A DNA stretch of 64,000 nucleotides, taken from Porites lobata. Taxonomy: Eukaryota > Cnidaria > Anthozoa > Scleractinia > Poritidae. The position numbers and the translations under genes were made by a program. The notes beneath the pieces were generated by a model. That model was given only the letters and a program-made list of their open reading frames with translations. It made no database searches and was not told the origin of the DNA. Location of the stretch: positions 1,382,501-1,446,500 of the forward strand of contig CALNXK010000130.1 in the NCBI GenBank assembly GCA_942486035.1, written 5' to 3'. Every line of letters begins with the position of its first letter. The first letter of the stretch is position 1. Shown here piece after piece: positions 1 through 11,600 of this stretch.

Positions 1-421
1 ATCACCCCACAACCATCCAATTTTTCTACCACTACATTGGCAAATACGAAAGAAAGACCATCCTGGCCCCATCTAAAAACACCGGTACTTCACTTAATTG
101 ACTCTTTAAGACGTAAAAGAACCTCTAGGGACGGTAAACACATTCATTGGCTGTGCAAAGTCAATATTATAAATAATCAAAATTTTTAGTAATCAACAGC
201 TACTCTTAAGCCATCGAAAATTTGGGGAAAACATGATCGATTTTGTACAAAGAATTTTGATAACCTCTATTGGCGTAACAATTTCTGACAGTGATCTCTT
301 TAGTAGGGATTGCGCCTCGCATGGGGGAGGGGTGGGGTGACTTTCATGGGAGCTTTGAGTCCTTTACACGCCCATCACCACGGGGAAGGTCTAAACCCAG
401 TAAAGAATGTAAGAAAATTAC

Positions 422-3400
422 CTCCTGTTTGCTTTCAAGCGCTGTACAGGCGTATTCATATGCCTCCTTGATTACTGCCTCAACATCATACCCTCCAGTT
501 GGCTTCATATGCTTCCCTTGTAACATTATTGCAACTGCTGTTGTCACGGCAACACACGACGCAACGCATCTTGGGTCTGCGTGCGTGACCTTACAAGCGG
601 CCATTGTGTTACTTATTACTCCATCAATATTACCAAAGTCATGTATTCCAAGAACTGAAGTGCGCATGACACCTCCGTTAGGAGCCAGATAGCGGCCAGA
701 AAATTCCCATACGTACTTGGCAGCCTAAAATCGGTCAAACAGTTCGTAACAGCGATCAAAACTTTAAAAAAAAATCCACAAATTTAACCTTTCATTACGA
801 ACAAAAGGAGGGTAAATAACATCGAGGGTGAGAGGGATTTTCATTTCATTTCATCACCTTCCTCGCGCCTTATTACACTTATTATAATAATTTTCTCTTT
901 CCCTTCAAACACCTGTCATGCAGGCTATGGACAGTTAATATTTATCGACCATTGAGTCTGGTACCATCCTCAACGACCCAGGGGCAGCTAGTCGGGATCT
1001 TATGGTAACCTTTCACCAAGAACATTCTATCATCCCGACCAGCTGCCCCTGGCTCTCCGAGGATAGTCTCGTACTTAACAAATAGATTCCATGTTGCCGT
1101 GCGTCTCTTCAGCACTTGATCACAGGTGACGTCAAAATGTGGTTTAGAACAATAAAAGGGCGCACGGGCAACATGGTAGTGTGTCACTGATCCAGATTTT
1201 CTTAACACACATTTTGACATCTTCTCTGATCTATTAGGCTGATTTAGCAACAGAACGAGAACGTCAGTTGACAACGATGCGCACAAATCAAACAACTGGC
1301 TTGACCAATGACAGAGCGGCAAATTGGGCACCGGAAGTCGTGTTTAGTCCTTTCCGCGCGCTTTCCCGTCGCCAACTGACGTTCCCGTCCTGTTGCTAAA
1401 TCAGCCTAATTTTTTACTGAACAGTTCCACGGCAACATGGAATCTTTTGGTCTTATACAATGAACAGAAAAGTTGCCGTGTGTGCACGTGTCATTCACCA
1501 CATTGTATAAAGCTGCAGAGTGAACAGGGCCTTAACAGAAACTGAGAAAGCATCTCCCAGAATGCCCTTTGGTCTAATAGTTTTATGGTTTATGATCTTT
1601 AGAAGGTACTGTTCTTTTCGCCCCTGAGCAAGCTCTCCATTTGGGGTAGTCGTGAAAGCCGCACGCGAAAGGACACGAGAGTGCGAGGGGCGTTCTCTCG
1701 CAGCTCGCTTCCCTCGCAAAAATTGGAGAGCATGCTCGTAGGTAGACTACGTAGTCTAGCTAGTAGGCAACTGTTCTTTGAAATCATTGACAACTACCGT
1801 ATATACCTCGTGTAGCCACCCACTCAGAAGTCCTTAGGGTTCATCACGCGGAGGAAACGCGCGACGAAACACTAAGAACGTCTGCGTGACGCCTTTTCTC
1901 GCGTGGGGTGATCTTCACGCGCGCTCGCGTTTCGCTCGCTCTACTAGCCCTGAGGAAATATGGGGACTACTCGTAGTCTAGCTAGTAGGCAACTGTTCTT
2001 TGAAATCATCGACAACTACCGTATATACCTCGTGTAGCCACCCACTCAGAAGTCCTTAGGGTTCATCACGCGGAAGAAACGCGCGACGAAACACTAAGAA
2101 CGTCTGCTCTGCAGGCTATACCTCGTGTGGATCCGTCAGAAACTGAGGATGACGTAGAACGGAGTGTGTGGTGCTACCGATACCCATTCCACCCATGTCA
2201 CCAAGTTCTTTAAAACCTTCCCTGGACCACTTCTTCAACCGTCCTGCGTAATCCACGGGATCCATCTGCCAGTGAGGAAAGGAAAGAGATTAACTGATCA
2301 ATTGATTTCATCTATAAACAGATTATTTAACCTTTTCTGCTTTTTTCTCTTTCTTGGCTTAATAATGATCCGCAAGTTCTCCCTTGTAATGCTACGAAGC
2401 GCATCCCCTTCCCCACCCAACTTGACTTTGCGAACTCTACGGGTGGGACTGGGGCATGGCTTAATAGGTACGTTTGTTAAGGATACGGTCCAATCCTTAA
2501 ATCTGCGGTTTGATGCATCGTGGGCCCATTTTGACAGAGAGATCTTCTTGAAACTAGTCCAGCTAGTCCCCCAGTTTTAAGTAGGATCGTTATGACCGAT
2601 CCCATAGTTTAACAGGCAGTCGTTTTGGCTTCCTTATGTGTGTCACCTTCCTCGTGGTTGAGAATTTTAGTGCGCATGCCTATTTTGCTGACTTTACTAT
2701 CCCTGAAGAAAACTCTAGCTCCTTTTAAGTCACAGGACCTTCCATATTTTTGTCGCTGTTCAAAATATGGTTTAGCTGGTGAGCCGAACTCTTCAGAGAA
2801 TTACACGTATTGACAGCAACTTCTGCAAGCCGAATTACTTCCTCATTGACGTACAAAACGAACTCACGCACGCAGTCACTCACTCACTTTCTTCTTCACG
2901 TACAACTGGTACAACCCCTTCTACGGTTATAGCAGTCCTTTAAACCTTCGCTTATGCCCATTAAAAGAAGTCCATTTTTCTTAAAATATATAGGAAGAAA
3001 CGTTTGAAACAGACTGAGCTATGTTTCCGCTTAATATGGGGTGCGCTTAATAAACATTTGACTGCATAACCTAACCTTCCCACTGTTTTCCACAAGAGAG
3101 AGTAAAATAAGAATCATTTGATCTGAGTCGTCTGTCCAGTCACCAGTGTCAAACCTCTCGCGATGGAAATCCCTATACTTCATGTCATACTCCAAGTTTG
3201 GCATTTTGGGATGGGTAAGCGTTTCCTTAACTTTTTGAAACGTGGTCTTCTCGTAGTAATTACCATAAATCTGAGATTAAAAAACAGAGTCTAATCTTAA
3301 CTTTACATCAAGAAGACTGGGAAGATTAGAGGTGGTTTAGGGGAGTATTTTGGAATCTCCAAAAGGCAACACACCAACTCTTCTGACTAGCCTCCATAAA

Positions 3401-6315
3401 TTTCTCATGGCATAAGTTGGGAGAAGTTGTTAAAAGATCAGTAGAACGAGTTTTGGTTGATCATTGTCTTAAATCTCGATCATGACTTCTTTCCATGATT
3501 ATGCCCAGATACTGTGAGTAGAAATTTGATTAATGTCACGATACGGAGGCTTGAATGGGTTATGTTAATTATCTGCGTGCAGTGGTCTCTAGAAAATTAA
3601 CAGTAGAAGGAAAAAAAATTAAATAGGTGCAAATAGATAAGATAAAATAGCACAGAGCACCTTAAACGAGGCACAGTAAGGTGTGGAATAGGTACTGGAG
3701 GGAGTCAGCCCCTGTCTGATGGCTTTCCAAGGCCCTGAAAAGTGCATTCAAGTGCACTTTGACCAACCAGGAAAGAAGTTCCAGAGTCACAAGGATAGAC
3801 CTTTATCAACCCACATTTGCTTAACTTTTAAATTTGTTCCAAATGATTGCTGCTACTTCTGTGACAACTATAGACTGCGTTTTCGCTGGAAAACGCTGAG
3901 CATAGCATGACAGCCTTGTCTATACAGTTGTAGTATTCCACTATACTTTAAGTGCATCACTACTGGCAGGTGGTTGCTGCAAGGTGATGCCAACAAGGTT
4001 GCCATGGATACTGTTCTAACACAGCGCATTAGGATAAGGTTCCATCATGTTTCACATATACTTCCCCCAACATTTATCTGCTGGAGATGAATCTAGTAAT
4101 TTATCGGACAGAGAATACAGACGACCTTGCTTAACAAGGTTGAAATGACTTCTTTGAATAACAAGTGCATTCAGAATTTTTTTTTTATACCAGTTTACAA
4201 GAGTTCATTGTTCAGTCAGTATCCAACCTATATGAGGAATATGTTTGCTATTCTCCATACAACCTATAACCGCAGTAGCCATGTATTGTCTCTTAGCAAG
4301 ACTAGAACAACAATCAATGGTCTACACTCATTTTCATATTTTTCTGCGAAACAATGGAATGCTTTCCCTGAGGAATTAAGGAAAAGTATTTTTCCTGATT
4401 TTAAGCAACGTGTACAAAGTCTTAATATGTTTGATTATAGTTTTAGTAATTTTTCTCTTGTTTTGTGTATTTATTTATTTAATATTTATTTAGTTAGTAC
4501 CTGCTATAGAGATCTTAATTTTTTTCTCCCTTGAAGACATTAGCCATTTAGTGAAGCTACACTAAAAATTTGCATCAATCAAATAAAGGTCATGTTACAT
4601 CTACTGGAATATTTCCAAATTTTAAGTCTGGAAAGCATCATTTGCCACACTTAGCCTTAAGGTCAGTATACACAATATGTAGACCCCTTTCTTGTTTTAT
4701 TTGGCAGACCCCTTTCTTTAGTGCTGGGAGAGGTACTCGGGTAGGATTTAACTAGGTACGCTGTGCTGCCTGGGCACCAGACCCTACTGGACAGGAAAAT
4801 ATTTGAATTCAATAATATTATGTTACCAAATTCTAGAAATATTAAAGCCAATTGTTTAAATCCTGTTCTGGCGCACTTTCATTCTAAAGCTTTTTTTATG
4901 GTTGAGACATTATATGCTATTTTATTAAACATGTTTGGATACCCCGACTATAGTTTGGGAGTCCTAAAATAACAGCCCTGTTGGAAAATATACATTAATT
5001 ATTTGGCCTAATTTCTATCTAAAGGAAAATCAGTGCCAAGATAATAATAGGCCTTAAACTCAACTGACAAAATCGGATGACATTTAGTTTTGCTGGCCAT
5101 TTGCAATCTCCATGTGAACTCTTTAAAATTGGTGTGGTGCAATGGTATGATCAAATATAAGGTCTGTATGAGGCCCTTGAAAGGAATATGAACTCGAGAG
5201 GTAAAATAATGGAGGTTTTACCTCAAATTGAACTTACATGCATTGCTTCTTTCTTTGTCATGAACTCAGTCAGCAGGCCAATAGCATCTCCGATGCAATT
5301 TCCATAGATAGTACCTAGAATGCGATCCAACAGAACTTCGTCACTTAGAGTAGACTTTGTGTTGAAAGAAGGCTTTGGTTTACTCTCGTGTTGAATATCT
5401 AAACCCTGAAATTGATAATTATTAAAATTAACGATAGTTGAGTTTATACTCTCAGCTATTAATTTTTTTTCGTATGGGTATTTTGAAGTAACTGTAAAAA
5501 TATTTTCAGGTAAGAATAAGGTATGAACTGAACATTCTCTTTATGATTGTTGAATCTCTTAGATCATTGCTTCTAATCATCAACAGTGCCTGTCGCAACT
5601 TCAATTTCATCAGAAATACCTATAGAGAGTTCATCTCTGTTTATCTTTTGTGGGAAGGAGGATATGATACTTATATTTACTAGATCACATGTACACTATG
5701 GGGGAGAGGCTTGTCACGGGACATTCTATTTTTCATCTCCCCCCTCCCCCCCCACCCCATGAGGATGGCGGGTTTTTGAAAAAGGAGTTTTTCATTTCTT
5801 CTTCAATTAAGCTGAAAATAATTGGACCCTTCAGACATTTTTTTTAAAGGTGTTGACAAATAATCCACTTCCTTGCACTTCCTGCAGAGCAGAAGGGGAT
5901 ATCATGGGTGATCACACCCCATAAAAAGCAAAAGATTATTGGAACTCGTTAGGAACTTTTTTCACAAAGATGAACGATGATGAGATTGGGTAACATGTCA
6001 GGACGTTTTCACTTCCTTCTTGAAAGAACTTACCGCAGAACTTTCTGAGTTTACGTTGTCGGTTGCATCTTCGTCTGTGCTTTTCATTGAAGAGGACTCT
6101 TCAATTTTTGCAATGTCCGAGGGTTTCTCGTCTTCTGATTTCGGGTTTTTCGCTGAATCTCTCGTGTTGTCGCTCGTCGAAGAATTTTGATCTGTTCCAG
6201 TGTCGTCGGACGGTCCCTTGCCATGATCCAGATCATCGGCGCCAGTTGCATCTGGAAGAGTTTCAGCTCCTTTTGAGGAAGAACCCGACGGATCATTGCC
6301 CGTAGGTGAATCCAT
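422..6315 (-). CDS. ADP-ribosylglycohydrolase family protein (5 exons, C-terminus off the left edge)
   Basis: Exons on the minus strand: 6315-6034, 5405-5238, 3270-3076, 2265-2122 and 724-422, all with AG/GT borders and all phase 0. They join into 364 aa without a stop. Residues 1-94 are an acidic, Ser/Asp/Glu-rich, probably disordered extension. The catalytic fold begins in exon 2 with DRILGTIYGNCIGDAIGL. Exon 3 carries GDWTDDSDQM (about 194-203), the family's Mg2+/ADP-ribose-binding T-D-D-[ST]-D motif. Exon 4 carries ELGDMGGMGIG. Exon 5 carries APNGGVMRTSVLG and CKVTHADPRCVASC, which are strong family signatures. The last metal-binding motif (DADTN-like), expected near the C-terminus, is missing because the gene runs past position 1; I see no further exon in 1-421. 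The family removes ADP-ribose from proteins or small molecules, and the substrate cannot be told from sequence. The start at 6315 is the Met before the exon 1 acidic run; an open frame continues upstream without support. Confidence 0.88.
1234..1409. mobile_element. MITE with about 35-bp inverted ends, in the last visible ADP-ribosylglycohydrolase intron
   Basis: The left end TTAGGCTGATTTAGCAACAG is repeated in reverse complement at the right end (about 1375-1409), including the inner GAACGTCAGTTG part. The 176-bp element is flanked or capped by TTA/TAA. It has no coding capacity of its own. An open frame on the minus strand at 942-1331 runs across it and is not a gene. Confidence 0.7.
1751..2107. 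repeat. 135-bp direct duplication (1751-1885 and 1973-2107)
   Basis: The two copies, beginning GTAGTCTAGCTAGTAGGC and ending AACGTCTGC, differ at about two positions. The 87-bp spacer contains GAGAAA/CGCGTGGGGTGA-type sequence also seen near 27.78 kb and 29.2 kb. The second copy ends 15 bases from the splice donor of the fourth ADP-ribosylglycohydrolase exon. The low divergence suggests a recent duplication or insertion of a repeat unit. Confidence 0.8.
4100..4534 (+). pseudogene. 3' remnant of a non-LTR retrotransposon ORF2 (reverse transcriptase C-terminal tail)
   Basis: The translation from about 4127 contains SHVLSLSKTRTT, GLHSFSYFSAKQWNAFPEEL and RKSIFPDFKQRVQSL. This is the characteristic tail downstream of the RT domain in metazoan LINEs (a W-N-x-[LF]-P block followed by an F-K block). 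Nothing of the RT catalytic palm precedes it, so this is a 5'-truncated dead copy. It lies in the ADP-ribosylglycohydrolase intron between the exons at 5238 and 3270, on the strand opposite to the host gene. Confidence 0.75.
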
Positions 6316-8638
6316 TCCAAAAAGTTTCAACAACAGGTAGGGATGAAAGCAATATTTTCTGCCAAACATGCACACTAAGCCATACGTACACTTTCCGTTC
6401 CGGGAAGTTGAGCGGAAGTGGTCCACTCAGAGCCTCTCAAACCTCAGTTTGAGGTCAGCGGAGCGAAAACGTACGTCATATATAGTAATTATAATGTACC
6501 GACAAATGAAGGGGAGCATAGGCTACGAACCCTGGGGGCTTATTATTATTATTTTTTAACTGCCCCTAGGTCTCCTAGGATTGGGGGGTGGGGGGACTTA
6601 TTTGAGAGGGAAGGTTCCATAAAGAACTAGAATACAAAGTAAAAAAGTTCAATTACAAGAATTTGGAGGCAGGAGCAGATCATTCAGCTGAAGATCAAAA
6701 ACAGCCGAAGTTCCAGTTGGTGAATAAACCATCCCGGTCATACAGTCACACCCATACAGTCGTGATTGATTAATACAGTCCTTCATTTATTAGAGAAGAA
6801 TAATGAAGGGGGACGGGGGGCTTATTAACTTTGTTCCCCGAAAAGCGGCGGGGGGGGACTTATTTGAGAGGGGGTTAATAAAGGATTTACAATATCGCTT
6901 TACTCTCTTCTTTACTTACTCGAGTTGTTTGCTTTAACAGCTTCTTCATCGCCTTACCGTAAGGATCAGTTTGCCGTTTTATGATTTTCTACAACTTATT
7001 ATTGTACTGATCCAGGTCTACAACGGGGATATCCGGCACCACTCAAAGGTTTGTCGCTGTGGACTTGCTGATATTTTATATTTTACACGTGTTCCTTCCC
7101 CACGTTCGTGGAGCCCTAAGAACCTCTGGTTGGAAAGTGAGACTCGCGTCGGGGACGCTTATTTATCCAAACGTGGAGGGAGGACGGAAGGTGGGAGTGG
7201 AAAAACCCCATCCCCAAGGCCTTTCCCTTTTTTTATTAGGGAAAATCCCTGGGTTCTAGCTTGGGATGACTATGATTCCCATTAACTATAACTAGGGAGA
7301 GGGATCCCCTTCGGAAAATTAAAATTGAATCCCCGAGGAGTCAAATTTGGGCGTGGCCCAGGCTTAATCAGTTGAACCCCATGGAGGCCATACTCAAGCA
7401 CAGTAAGATGGCGTATTTTTGTTTTTTTTTTTTTTTTCCAGTTATGTATAGATATTTCTGTCTACCCCCCAGCCCTCAGCTAAAGAGGGTGAACTCATAT
7501 AGTAGCCTAATTTTCGGGCGTTCCGACATCCGGTTGGCTGAAACTCCCACGGGACTTTGAACAAGCGAGCGTCCTCGGATGATCATTTACGAATCAGGCT
7601 AAACGGCCAAGGAGGGTCGGGAAAGAATATGGGAATACTAGCGGGGAAAAGGATCGGGCGTAGGGGCGAATGAAAGTACGGAAAATGAAAGAAAGAGAAA
7701 AATGTTCAGAATTCACTACGTATGGAATTGGCCCTCCTGCTGTGTTGCGTCTGCCTTGTACCAAGGCGCGTTGTAGCGGATTCGAGAGTGACCGGAGCAA
7801 TTTGGGACCCCGCTAGCCTCCCAGCGTCCTTTGCGTCAACGCTAAACGTTCCCATGGTCCATTGCGCGATACTCTTGATCGCTCCCAGTCGCGTTTTCCG
7901 TTTTCAAACACTTGAGACGCCTAGAAGCGAGGCAGGTCTTGCGTCGTGTTACGATGGAAACCAAATGTGTTCAGCCACATTTTAATTCACAAGATGACAT
8001 AGCATGCATCATTGAAAAGTTATTTATAGTTTCCCTACTTCTTATAAACCCCGTCCTCATGAATAACTGTCTTTTTGGGCACCGTGATAGCTCTGATTTT
8101 CATACTCTTTTAAAAGGAAATAGTCAAATTATAAAACCGATCTATTAATTAGTAGCCTGTGCAGCTCTCTCTCTCTCTCTCTCTCCCTCTCTTTTGTACA
8201 CCATGTTGGAACGAGATAATTATTTCCTCCATTGTTTGTCTTTCTCGTCTAGTAATAAACAATTAATTATAAGAAACATCTTATAAGTGATACTTGTTGT
8301 TAGCGATTCAATTTCAAATCACTCAGTCGTATAAAAATCACTAAAAAAACTTGTTAATGGGCGAAAAAAGGGGAACCCGGACAACCCCTCCATCTGGGGA
8401 AAGTCCGCCACTGGCATTGCATGAAGTATCTGAATTTGGTTTGACAGAGGTTATTACATGATCTTCAGTCTTCTGTTTTCTAAGCAGTATCAAGAGAGAA
8501 TGAGGTAGTGCATACACATTTTAATTTCAGGAAGAGTGACATTTCACTGCCGTTTCGTGTTCCACTCAGACAGCCACTTCTGCTTTTCGTTTGCTTCAGC
8601 CGACGGAAGCCATTTGCTGATCCTAATACATTATAACT
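6316..8638. other. Intergenic, no gene recognised
   Basis: This gap separates the start of the ADP-ribosylglycohydrolase from the 3' end of the LGR receptor. It holds GGGGGCTTATTxx-type low-complexity stretches near 6530-6600 and 6810-6880, a poly-T run near 7422-7438 and a (CT)n microsatellite at about 8165-8192. Several 60-104 codon open frames (for example 6971-7285 and 7722-7985) show no recognisable domain and are treated as chance. Confidence 0.5.
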
Positions 8639-11600
8639 TTAGACTTTTGTCAAGGCCATTGCATCCCCGTTTAATGACTCCCTTTTCGGCGTGGGAGGTG
8701 TCCTTCGGGCTATGGTATAAGCAGAGTTTAACGTATCTGCAGACGATGGTAAAGTGGAATTGCGATTTCTTTTAGTTCTTACAGTCGCTAGATGAGATAA
8801 AGACATTGACAAGGAAGAACTCCTGGGCTTCCTCAAGAAAATTGTGTATATCCTGATTTTGATCGCTTTTTGGAACTTTTCCGACCTGAAAGCGTAAAGC
8901 AACGGATTTATGAGGGAGTTGAGGCTGAAGAGTAGTGTTGGAATAACTCCCGTAAGAATTTCTCGTTTCTTTGGCGACATTGTGTCCTTGAGGTTAGTCG
9001 TAAGCCAGAGAAATGCAATCACAATTGGAATGAAGAAAAATAACATATTGCTAAACACCAAAATGCATATTCTTTTAGCCAGAGTACCATCTCTTTTTAC
9101 ACCGGCTCTCCTGCTAGTTTTCTTCACAGCGAGGAAGATTTTCACATAGAAGGGTATTGTCGTGCAGTATATAAGCATTCCCCATAGCGACAACCCTATA
9201 CTCAGCTCATAGGAGTGCGGTATGTCTTTGAGTGGACGAATTGGAATGCAGTATGTGTTGCCATAGTACACAGATATTTTTAGTACGGGTAAGATAGCAA
9301 CAGCCACGCCCAAAATCCATATTAGCACTGCAAGGGCCACCGCTAGTTTGCGAGTTATACGAATCGTGGGCTCCATGCAATATACCACGGCTAAAAAGCG
9401 TTCTACGGTCAGGACTAAGGAGGTCTTGATGCTGACTATTTGGCAGGTAAGCCACATGAATCCGATTATATTACACATGCCATGCTGGATCATCAAGAAG
9501 TCCACATACGACTTTTGTCTCGTTGAGATCAATATGATCGCATATAGACTGAGGATGGAGTCACTAAAAGCCATATTGCAGGTCAAAAACATGGTGACAT
9601 TTCTCCGTAATGCTCGAGTAGTTAACGTGATTAAAACCACCGTTAAGTTTAGAAGGAAAGCAATCGGCGCAATGAAGAAAACCGCATTCAAATATTTATT
9701 ACTATTGTCCCAGCACCTGTGAATGGGTGTGACGTGAATAACACTGTCGTAACATTCCTTCTTCGTTTCCAAACACGTTGGAAAAAAACCATACTGCGCG
9801 TATTCAACCACCTCCTTGCTTAATATTTCAATTTCGTTGACCTGACAATTTTCCTTTTTGCCCTTCCTAAATGTTTCGTTTCTCAGGTCTGATGCAGTGA
9901 TGTTAAATTTCTCCATGTTCGAACTCGTTTCCTCTCTTTGCCAGGTGTAATTCCTGATAAGCGTACAAACCGAGCACGGTTGGTTCAAGAATGCACCGTG
10001 AATCTCCTTGAGGCTGGACAGTTTAAGTATAGCGGTCGGTAGTTTAAATGTGGTTGGATTGCTTGATATATCCAGACACGTCAAAGACGAAAGCTCCGAG
10101 CCACTCGAAAAACTTTCTTCCCAGCTAGTGAGTTGATTTGCAGAAAGGTCTCTGCGGATAAGAGAACGAAATGATTACAAACCATCCGTGCAATAGAACT
10201 CAATGTGCGGTGCGACTTGGGGGTTGCTTTACATAGCTTCTTTGGGTATATACATGCGTATATTCTTAGCTAGCTTTAGTGTAGTTTCTCTTAAAATTTG
10301 TTATGTAAACACATCACTCGAAGAGCATTTTAACGTAGAGATACCGTAAATATTGATTGTCTCTCTTGTTGTTGGTATGTACTGTTGATTACAAACATCC
10401 CTTTACGACAACTCTATAGCCTGTAAGTATGCCGCTGAGGAAGACTAGTCAAGGACGCCCCTTCCTTCTCCCTCCCCCTTCCCGCCGAAACTACCCGTGC
10501 TCTCTAATTTTCGTTTCGTCCGAAATCCCAAAAGAGAACCCTTACGATACGGTCACCTGCACATCGCGGGCAATTTTCTTAGTCGTGAAAGAGGACAGGG
10601 GTTGTGGGTATGAGAGAACAGGGAGCAGCGAAGTACGGGAGAAAAAGGAGAGGAAGGAGTGGGAGTTTTGAGAGCAGAAGCGGGAGATATAGGGAGCAAT
10701 TACTCAATGCTAATATTTCTCAATCGAAGCCTTTGATCTTCTTAACAAGATCAGGTATATTTTATCGGTGGTGGCGCTGCTGGAGAACTGTGACGTCACC
10801 AACAACGGTCGCCATCTTGGCCGTCATCTTGGATTTTACCAAGAATTAGAAATCAGGTTAAAACCGCGAGAAATGGTAATGTTTTGTGCTTTACATGAGA
10901 AATAACACATAAATAAGCACTTTGCATGATTTTAGCCACAAGATTTACTTTTATTGTTCAAATAAGCTGAAAAAACAGGTACTTTCACTCAAAAATAGCT
11001 TGACCACCCGCTACTTATGACGTCATATCTCGTAACCACAGCAACTCACCATCACTGAACTTGTCTAAAAATATTCGCGAGGGATGAACGAACAACTACT
11101 GAAAACGTCAGGTTCTGATGTTTTATCCTCTAGGAAAAGACTCAGAAAAACCTTATGGGGGGGTGGCATCCACCCCGCCCCCCCTCCTTGTACGTCCGAG
11201 GGTTAAACGTTCGCTCGGTGCCCACCTACCCCTCCCTTAATTCAATTTTTGAAGCAAAGACCAGCGTACAAAAAAGAAGGACCGGATACTAATAAAGGAT
11301 CTAATCACGATCACGCATGAGAAGTAAGTGTTGATGTTGGCCTAAGGGAGGGGTAGGTGGGTAGTATTCGTTTGCTCTTGGATACAAAGGGGAGCCCTAC
11401 AACGACAAGTGTAACCACCCTCGTGGCTTGATAGTCCCCTTCAGATTAAGACCCTCTTTACAAGGAGGAAGGGTAACCCTGGTGCTAGGGTTTACCCTAG
11501 CAAGCAAGTTACCCAGAGCACTCACATATTTCTTCTTTTTTCACACGACGTGTTTACAAGGCAGGTAGGGTTACCCTAGCGCTAGGGTAACCCTAACTGA

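Noticed and set aside
942..1331. 129-codon minus-strand frame as a gene
   Set aside because: Crosses the MITE at 1234-1409 and a CAGGGGCAGCT/AGCTGCCCCTGG inverted pair; no domain.
2164..2580. 138-codon plus-strand frame
   Set aside because: It is the antisense shadow of ADP-ribosylglycohydrolase exon 4 (2265-2122) and the intron beside it.
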